Of a stretch of 5,810 nucleotides of DNA, positions 5,509 through 5,810 are shown piece after piece. The stretch is from an uncultured Actinomyces sp. (GTDB taxonomy: Bacteria; Actinomycetota; Actinomycetes; Actinomycetales; Actinomycetaceae): positions 1 through 5,810 of the forward strand of contig CAJZFF010000139.1 in assembly GCA_915069725.1 (NCBI GenBank), given 5' to 3'. The translations under genes and the position numbers were made by a program. The first letter of the stretch is position 1; each line of letters opens with the position of its first letter. Under the pieces are notes generated by a model that had not been told where the DNA came from, searched no databases, and worked only from the letters and a program-made list of their open reading frames with translations.

Positions 5509-5810
5509 TCAGAAGTCGCCGCCCCCGTCGAAGAAGTCGCCGACCCCGTCCAGGAAGTCCCCGCCTCCGGAGAAGAAGCCGCCGCCTCCACCCCAGTCGC
5601 TGTCGTGGTGGGAGCCCCAGCCGCCGTAGTTGTGGCCGCCGCCCATCAGCAGCCCTCCCAGCAGCAGCGAGCCCAGGTCGAGCCCGCCTCCCGAGCGGCC
5701 GTAACCGCCGGAGTAGGAGTAGCCCTCACTGGAGCGCGGGCCCCACGAGCTCGATGACGAGCCGCGCACGTCGGCCTCGGCCAGGGCCTGGGCCTGGGCG
5801 ATGAGCGGCT
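5509..5810 (-). CDS. C-terminal Gly-rich tail of a probable TPM-domain protein, 5' end outside window
   Basis: The frame is open from the window edge to the TGA at 5511-5509, giving about 99 residues of the C-terminus. It starts with an Ala/Gln/Glu-rich helical piece (AQAQALAEAD), then a Ser/Gly/Tyr-rich segment, a short LGSLLLGGLLMGGG hydrophobic patch and a Gly/Asp/Phe/Trp-rich end with near-repeats of GGGDF and GVGDF. This layout, with a helical end, an LLLGGLL patch and a GGGDF-type tail just upstream of pspA, is what I know from large actinobacterial TPM-domain membrane proteins. The TPM domain itself is outside the window, so the name is an inference. The GTG at 5769 is not taken as the start because the frame continues upstream in a protein-like way. 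Another Gly-rich surface protein is the main alternative. Confidence 0.65.
   Translation of the reverse strand, partial: PLIAQAQALAEADVRGSSSSSWGPRSSEGYSYSGGYGRSGGGLDLGSLLLGGLLMGGGHNYGGWGSHHDSDWGGGGGFFSGGGDFLDGVGDFFDGGGDF

Noticed and set aside
1..5810. Novel defence island or mobile element
   Set aside because: No transposase, integrase, inverted terminal repeats or target duplications are visible, and the genes are ordinary housekeeping or signalling families with uniform composition.

Overview
The window is very GC-rich with strong third-position G/C bias. The proteins match actinobacterial versions of their families: a PhoP/PhoR-like two-component pair, an actinobacterial-type PspA with an acidic C-terminal tail, and a Gly-rich TPM-like protein tail next to pspA. 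I infer a high-GC actinomycete, possibly Actinomycetaceae; this rests on protein character only. All six genes I can support lie on the minus strand, so transcription runs from high to low coordinates. The long plus-strand open frames are antisense shadows.

Layout in transcription order. At 5810-5509 is the 3' end of a gene for a Gly/Ser/Asp-rich tail, probably a TPM-domain membrane protein. An intergenic stretch (5508-5257) holds a GC hairpin and two abutting short-period tandem repeats, then pspA (5256-4408) with a strong terminator at 4356-4320. The next gap (4407-4090) is unusually structured: a 12-bp palindrome, a 10-nt tandem array, a degenerate 20-nt tandem array and a long imperfect hairpin. 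It leads into a NYN-domain nuclease-like gene (4089-3466) that ends in a clean hairpin terminator. A relatively AT-rich leader (3430-3223) precedes a response regulator (3222-2485), whose stop overlaps the start of its histidine kinase (2485-887). A 141-bp gap with a candidate promoter and three small palindromes leads into an HD-superfamily-like gene (745 to the window edge), whose signature HD dipeptide reads HG.

How the genes may work together: TPM-like protein plus PspA is a recurring actinobacterial neighbourhood linked to membrane maintenance. The two-component pair is a complete signalling unit with an extracytoplasmic sensor of about 135 residues. The NYN and HD-like proteins are separate transcription units by terminator and promoter evidence, and no functional link between them is shown here. 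I see no CRISPR array, mobile element, tRNA or rRNA, and no gene cluster that I would call a new defence or biosynthetic system. The least explained DNA is the repeat-rich sequence on both sides of pspA and the altered metal-site residue in the HD-like protein.
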